From Bog-473 sp963711065 (lineage in GTDB: Bacteria > Actinomycetota > Acidimicrobiia > Acidimicrobiales > RAAP-2): a stretch of DNA of 64,000 bases. Position numbers and translations under genes: made by a program. The notes under the pieces were generated by a model. That model was not told the origin of the DNA. It worked only from the letters and a program-made list of their open reading frames with translations, and ran no database searches. Below, in pieces: positions 60,826 through 64,000 of the stretch. The stretch spans positions 1 to 64,000 of the forward strand of contig CAVQCO010000008.1 of the NCBI GenBank assembly GCA_963711065.1, given 5' to 3'. Numbering within the stretch: position 1 is the first letter of the stretch; each line of letters begins with the position of its first letter.

Positions 60826-61809
60826 TCAGCCCGCGAGGACCTCGGGGTTCACGATGTGCAACGGCCGCGCCCCCGCCATGAGGCGGCACAGGTCCTCCGC
60901 GATCGTGCGCGTGTGGTTCGACTCCGTGTCGTAGGTCGCCCCGCCGATGTGCGGGGTGAGCACGACCTGGGGGAAGGTCGTGAGCGGGTGGTCCGTCGCC
61001 AGGTGCTCGCCCTCGAAGTGGTCCAGGCCGGCGGCGGCGACCTTGCCCGAGGCCAGCGCGGCGACGAGCGCGTCCGTGTCGTGGATCTTGGCTCGCGCCG
61101 TGTTCAGGTAGACGACGCCGTCGCGCATCTTGGCGAAGGCGTCCGCGTCGATCATGCCCGTCGTCTGCTCGGTGACCGGGGCGTGGATGGAGATCACGTC
61201 GGCCCGCGCCAGCAGGTCGTCGAGGGAGCTGGTGGCGTCGGGCGCGTAGGGGTCGTAGGCGACGACCTCCATGCCGAGGCCGCGCAGGCGCCAGCGCAGC
61301 GCCCGCCCGACCGCCCCGAGGCCCACCAGCCCGACCGTCTTGCCGGCCAGCTCCCAGGCCCGGTAGCGCTGGTAGGGGATCTTCCCGTCGCGGTAGATCT
61401 CGCCCTCGCGGACGTCGCGGTCGGCGGGGACCACGCCGCGGGTGGCGGCGAAGAGCAGGGCGACGGCCAGCTCGGCCACGGCGTCGGCGTTGCGGCCGGG
61501 GGCCCGCAGGACCGGCACGCCGGCGGCGGTCGCCGCGGGCACGTCGACGTTGGTCGGGTCGCCGCGGCAGCTGCAGACGGCGAAGATCGGCTGCTCGTAG
61601 AGCTCGGCGCCGCAGACGTCGCTCTCGACGACCACGACGGTGGCACCCTCGGCGGCGACCCGTTCGGCCAGCTGGGAGGCGTTGTAGATGCGCAGCGTGG
61701 GCTGGTCCAGCCACGAGTCGAGCACCAGGTCGGCCAGCTGGTCGAGCAGGTCAAGCCCGGGGCCGCTCACGGCCGCCGTGACCAGGGCCTTGGGCCGGGA
61801 GCGTGTCAT
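60826..61809 (-). CDS. D-isomer-specific 2-hydroxyacid dehydrogenase
   Basis: 327 residues, ATG at 61809. Rossmann glycine motif GLVGLGAVGRAL (with Asp in VVAYDPYAPD for NAD), catalytic Arg in LNTARAKIHDTDAL, Glu in AGLDHFEGEHL and His in LTPHIGGATYDTE. It oxidises or reduces a 2-hydroxyacid/2-oxoacid. First gene of the four-gene minus-strand operon with peptidase E and the ABC pair, and divergent from an FGGY kinase, with an operator copy in between. That pairing suggests a sugar-acid-like pathway. Confidence 0.93.
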   Translation of the reverse strand: MTRSRPKALVTAAVSGPGLDLLDQLADLVLDSWLDQPTLRIYNASQLAERVAAEGATVVVVESDVCGAELYEQPIFAVCSCRGDPTNVDVPAATAAGVPVLRAPGRNADAVAELAVALLFAATRGVVPADRDVREGEIYRDGKIPYQRYRAWELAGKTVGLVGLGAVGRALRWRLRGLGMEVVAYDPYAPDATSSLDDLLARADVISIHAPVTEQTTGMIDADAFAKMRDGVVYLNTARAKIHDTDALVAALASGKVAAAGLDHFEGEHLATDHPLTTFPQVVLTPHIGGATYDTESNHTRTIAEDLCRLMAGARPLHIVNPEVLAG

Positions 61810-61860
61810 GGGTGCGTTCTCCTCCTTGCGCGGCGGTCGTCGTCCATAATGACGTGATCA

Positions 61861-61874
61861 TGACACGTGTGTCA
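61861..61874. promoter_or_regulatory. Palindromic operator TGACACGTGTGTCA (site 9 of 9)
   Basis: The most regular copy, with both arms complete except the centre (TGACAC-GT-GTGTCA). Sits in the divergent promoter of the 2-hydroxyacid dehydrogenase operon (51 bases from its ATG) and the FGGY kinase gene (5 bases from the annotated GTG). A CATAAT stretch at 61845-61850 is a possible -10 box. Confidence 0.78.
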
Positions 61875-61879
61875 GATTC

Positions 61880-63277
61880 GTGAGGGGGTCAGCGCGGGCC
61901 GTCACCGTGGGTGTCGACGTCGGCACCACCTCGGTCAAGGCCCTTGCGGTCGACGAGAACGGGAGCGTCCTGGCGCGCAGCCGGGTGGCGCATTCGGTGG
62001 TGGCGCCCGAGCCCGACATCCTGCGCCACGACGCCTCGCGGGCGTGGCGGGCGGGGCCCCGCAAGGCGTTCGCGGGGGTGACCGCGCAGTTGGCGGAACA
62101 GGGCCACGAGCTGGCGGGCGTGGCCGTCGCATCGATGGTGCCGTCGCTCACCGCAGTCAGCGGCCGCGGCGTCCCCCTTCTCCCCGGCCTCCTCTACGGC
62201 GACCGCGAGGGTCGCCCGGACGCCGAGTCGACCGGCGTCGGAACCCTTCCGGAGGGCGGCATGCCCGACGCCGAAGGCTTCCTGCGCTGGGCCGTCGGCG
62301 CGGCCCCCGACGCCCGCGGCTACTGGCCGTGCCAGGCGGTAGCCACCTACGCGCTGTCGGGCCTGCCCGCCATCGACACCGGGGTCACGGCCGCGCTCGG
62401 CGCGCTCCATGCCCGCGGGCGGTGGAACGCCGAGCTGCTCGCGTCCCTGGGTGTCGCCACGGCGCAGATGCCGACCGTGGTGCCCATGGGGCAGGCCGCC
62501 GGCACGCTGCCGGGCAGCGACGCGGTGATCACCGGCGGCACCATCGACGCGCTCTGCGACCAGATCGTGGCGGGCGCGACGGAACCCGGCGACGTGCTCG
62601 TGATCTTCGGGGCGACGCTCATCGTGTGGGCGGTGTGCGAGGAGTGGGTCGTGGCGCCCGGGTTGATCAGCTACCCCCACACCACCCGTGACCGCTTCCT
62701 CATCGGCGGACCGAGCAACGCCGGCGCCCTGTTCGTGGACTGGGCCCGGGGCCTGTTGCGCGGCACGCCTCGGCCCGGACCCGAGCGGGAGCGGCTCGAG
62801 CCGCGACTCGGCGACGCGGGCCGCGTCCCCGTCTGGCTTCCCTACGTGCGCGGCGAGCGCACCCCCTTCGAGGACCACTCGTTGCGCTCCAACCTCTACG
62901 GGCTCGACATCGGCTCCGGGCCGGACGCGCTCGAACGCGCCGCGTACGAGGCGAGCGGCTTCGTCGTCCGGCGCATGCTGGACCGGGCCGGCGTCAAGGC
63001 GACGCGGATCATCGCCAGCGGTGGCGGGTCCCGCGTCACGGCCTGGATGTCGGCCGTGGCCGACGCCACGAACCTCCCCGTCGACACCGTCGCCGTGCCG
63101 GAGGGGGCGGCCCTCGGTGCCGCCTACTTCGCGCGCCTGGCCGCCGGGCTCGAGACGTCGCTGGACGACTCGACGCGCTGGGCGGCGGTGGGGCGCACGA
63201 TCGAGCCCGACCCCGTCTGGGTGCGCGCCGCCGAGGCGCGCTACGTGCGCTTCAGCGAGCTGGGCACCGGCGCCTGA
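61880..63277 (+). CDS. FGGY-family carbohydrate kinase
   Basis: 465 residues from a GTG at 61880; a later GTG at about 61904 (MGVDVGTTSVKAL) would better fit the distance to the operator. ATP-dependent phosphorylation of a polyol or sugar: VGVDVGTTSVKALAVD (phosphate-1 loop), GGTIDALCDQIVAGATEPGDVLVIFG and FLIGGPSNAGALFVDW in the first half, then LPYVRGERTPFEDHSLRSNLYGL and the second-half IIASGGGSRVTAWM. It resembles xylulokinase/other FGGY kinases in length. The last 37 bases overlap the convergent dehydrogenase gene. Confidence 0.92.
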   Translation: MRGSARAVTVGVDVGTTSVKALAVDENGSVLARSRVAHSVVAPEPDILRHDASRAWRAGPRKAFAGVTAQLAEQGHELAGVAVASMVPSLTAVSGRGVPLLPGLLYGDREGRPDAESTGVGTLPEGGMPDAEGFLRWAVGAAPDARGYWPCQAVATYALSGLPAIDTGVTAALGALHARGRWNAELLASLGVATAQMPTVVPMGQAAGTLPGSDAVITGGTIDALCDQIVAGATEPGDVLVIFGATLIVWAVCEEWVVAPGLISYPHTTRDRFLIGGPSNAGALFVDWARGLLRGTPRPGPERERLEPRLGDAGRVPVWLPYVRGERTPFEDHSLRSNLYGLDIGSGPDALERAAYEASGFVVRRMLDRAGVKATRIIASGGGSRVTAWMSAVADATNLPVDTVAVPEGAALGAAYFARLAAGLETSLDDSTRWAAVGRTIEPDPVWVRAAEARYVRFSELGTGA

Positions 63278-64000
63278 CCCGACGGCGCCACGTTGGGCGC
63301 GAAGGCCACCTTCAGCGCGCCGCTCTGGTCCTGGCGCGCCAGCGCCTTGAGCGCCGGCCACCACTCCCCGAGCCCGAAGCGGTGGGTGAGCATGGGGGTG
63401 AGGTCGAGCCGGCCCTCGTCGACCAGCCGGAGGTAGTGGGCGATGGCGTGCTGCCGACGTCCCTCGAAGTCCTCCAGGCCGAACGCGTTCGACCCCGCGA
63501 TCGTGATCTCCTTGAAGTAGATGGGGGTGGACTCCCACCGTTCCGGCGTGGCCACGCCGGTGTAGACGAGCCGCCCGCGCTCGGCCAGCACCCGCACGCC
63601 GACCTCGAGGGTCTCCGCCTTCGCGATGGAGTCGTAGACGACGTCGATGTGGCCGGGATGCGTCACGGGGAGGCCGTCGAGCGGTTGGTGGAGGACGGCG
63701 CCCGACCACTCCGCCAGGGCCTCGACCAGTGCCAGCCGCGGCTCGTGGGCGAAGACGGCGGAGGCCCCGAAGCGCAGGGCCATCGCGCGCTGGGCCTCGA
63801 AGCGCGCCACGACGCCGACCTCCACGCCGGGGTACAGGGTGGTGAGGATGGCCACACTGGTCAGGCCGAGCGCGCCGGCCCCGTACACGAGGACGCGGCC
63901 CGAGGGCGGGGGCGGGTGGCGCACGATGGCGTGGAAGGACACGGAGAAGGGGTCGGCGAGCACGGCGGCCTCGTCGGAGATGCCGTCGGGGACGGGGATC
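63241..64000 (-). CDS. Zinc-type medium-chain alcohol dehydrogenase, N-terminus outside the window
   Basis: Partial: 253 codons including stop; the start lies beyond the window end. The frame is open to the edge and reads IPVPDGISDEAAVLADPFSVSFHAI in its first part, then the NAD-binding GRVLVYGAGALGLTSVAI and DVVYDSIAKAETLEVG. It matches the sorbitol/threonine dehydrogenase-like MDR branch. The zinc ligands would be in the missing N-terminal third. It converges on the FGGY kinase with a 37-base overlap. A polyol dehydrogenase next to a sugar kinase is a common pairing. Confidence 0.87.
   Translation of the reverse strand, partial: IPVPDGISDEAAVLADPFSVSFHAIVRHPPPPSGRVLVYGAGALGLTSVAILTTLYPGVEVGVVARFEAQRAMALRFGASAVFAHEPRLALVEALAEWSGAVLHQPLDGLPVTHPGHIDVVYDSIAKAETLEVGVRVLAERGRLVYTGVATPERWESTPIYFKEITIAGSNAFGLEDFEGRRQHAIAHYLRLVDEGRLDLTPMLTHRFGLGEWWPALKALARQDQSGALKVAFAPNVAPSGQAPVPSSLKRT

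Noticed and set aside
8309..61874. Assigning the palindrome to KstR, KstR2 or Crp
   Set aside because: KstR arms are AAC/GTT, KstR2 arms CAAG/CTTG and Crp arms TGTGA/TCACA. The sites here have TGACAC arms and do not match.
1..64000. Search for tRNA, rRNA, insertion sequences and prophage genes
   Set aside because: No transposase, integrase or structural RNA signature (for example the GGTTCGA T-loop) was seen. Absence is by eye only.

Overview
This is a high-GC (about 70% by eye) window whose gene content points to an actinobacterium, most likely of the class Acidimicrobiia. The pointers are the many acyl-CoA dehydrogenases, an F420/LLM-type oxidoreductase and a deazaflavin nitroreductase, LuxR-cyclase architecture, frequent GTG starts, and secreted proteins built from 42-residue YWEVASDGGIFAFGDAAFEG-type repeats. 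The taxonomic call is inference. I saw no rRNA, tRNA, CRISPR array, transposase or phage gene; it reads as ordinary chromosome rich in lipid and CoA-ester catabolism.

Layout. 1-6 kb: thiolase tail, small membrane proteins, a DinB protein, a crotonase, RlmN and a SIMPL protein. 6-12 kb: a crotonase and an amidohydrolase, ClpP, a divergent XRE regulator overlapping a degenerate ClpP-like gene, then CMD-family, SDR and nitroreductase genes. 12-20 kb: a DUF429 protein, a thiolase-like protein, a divergent pair of acyl-CoA dehydrogenases, an acyl-CoA ligase, a cNMP-binding protein, an SRPBCC protein and a TetR regulator. 20-25.5 kb: a P450, a 3Fe-4S ferredoxin, a double-length acyl-CoA dehydrogenase and another dehydrogenase. 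25.8-38 kb: a secreted CAP-repeat protein, a CoA-transferase, a crotonase, a second divergent dehydrogenase pair, a ligase/dehydrogenase divergent pair, membrane proteins and a DUF1023 hydrolase. 38-40 kb: a two-subunit GMC dehydrogenase. 40.3-44.8 kb: a cyclase/ATPase/LuxR regulator and a urea/amide-type binding protein, both broken by many single-base indels. 45-48 kb: a repeat-SGNH protein, a thiolase-DUF35 pair and a HAD hydrolase. 49-64 kb: an LLM oxidoreductase, four amidohydrolases, an aldehyde dehydrogenase, an ABC exporter, peptidase E, a 2-hydroxyacid dehydrogenase, an FGGY kinase and a partial alcohol dehydrogenase.

The main discovery-type observation is a 14-bp palindrome, TGACRC-N4-GTCA (ideal form TGACACNNGTGTCA). 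I found nine copies, all at promoter positions (5-51 nt from start codons, apart from the distant tetR start) and all next to catabolic genes: amidohydrolases, acyl-CoA dehydrogenases, P450, ligase, GMC dehydrogenase, aldehyde dehydrogenase, FGGY kinase and 2-hydroxyacid dehydrogenase. Four or five lie in divergent promoters. This looks like a coherent regulon of a dimeric repressor, and the TetR gene beside the P450 is the obvious local candidate. The P450-ferredoxin-dehydrogenase operon, paired dehydrogenases and thiolase-DUF35 pair resemble the logic of steroid or isoprenoid side-chain degradation in other actinobacteria, although the substrate cannot be read from sequence.

Six genes are interrupted. 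Four carry one or several apparent one-base insertions with otherwise intact reading frames, and two neighbouring genes at 40.3-44.8 kb carry about seventeen indels between them. Consensus error is as likely as real decay there.
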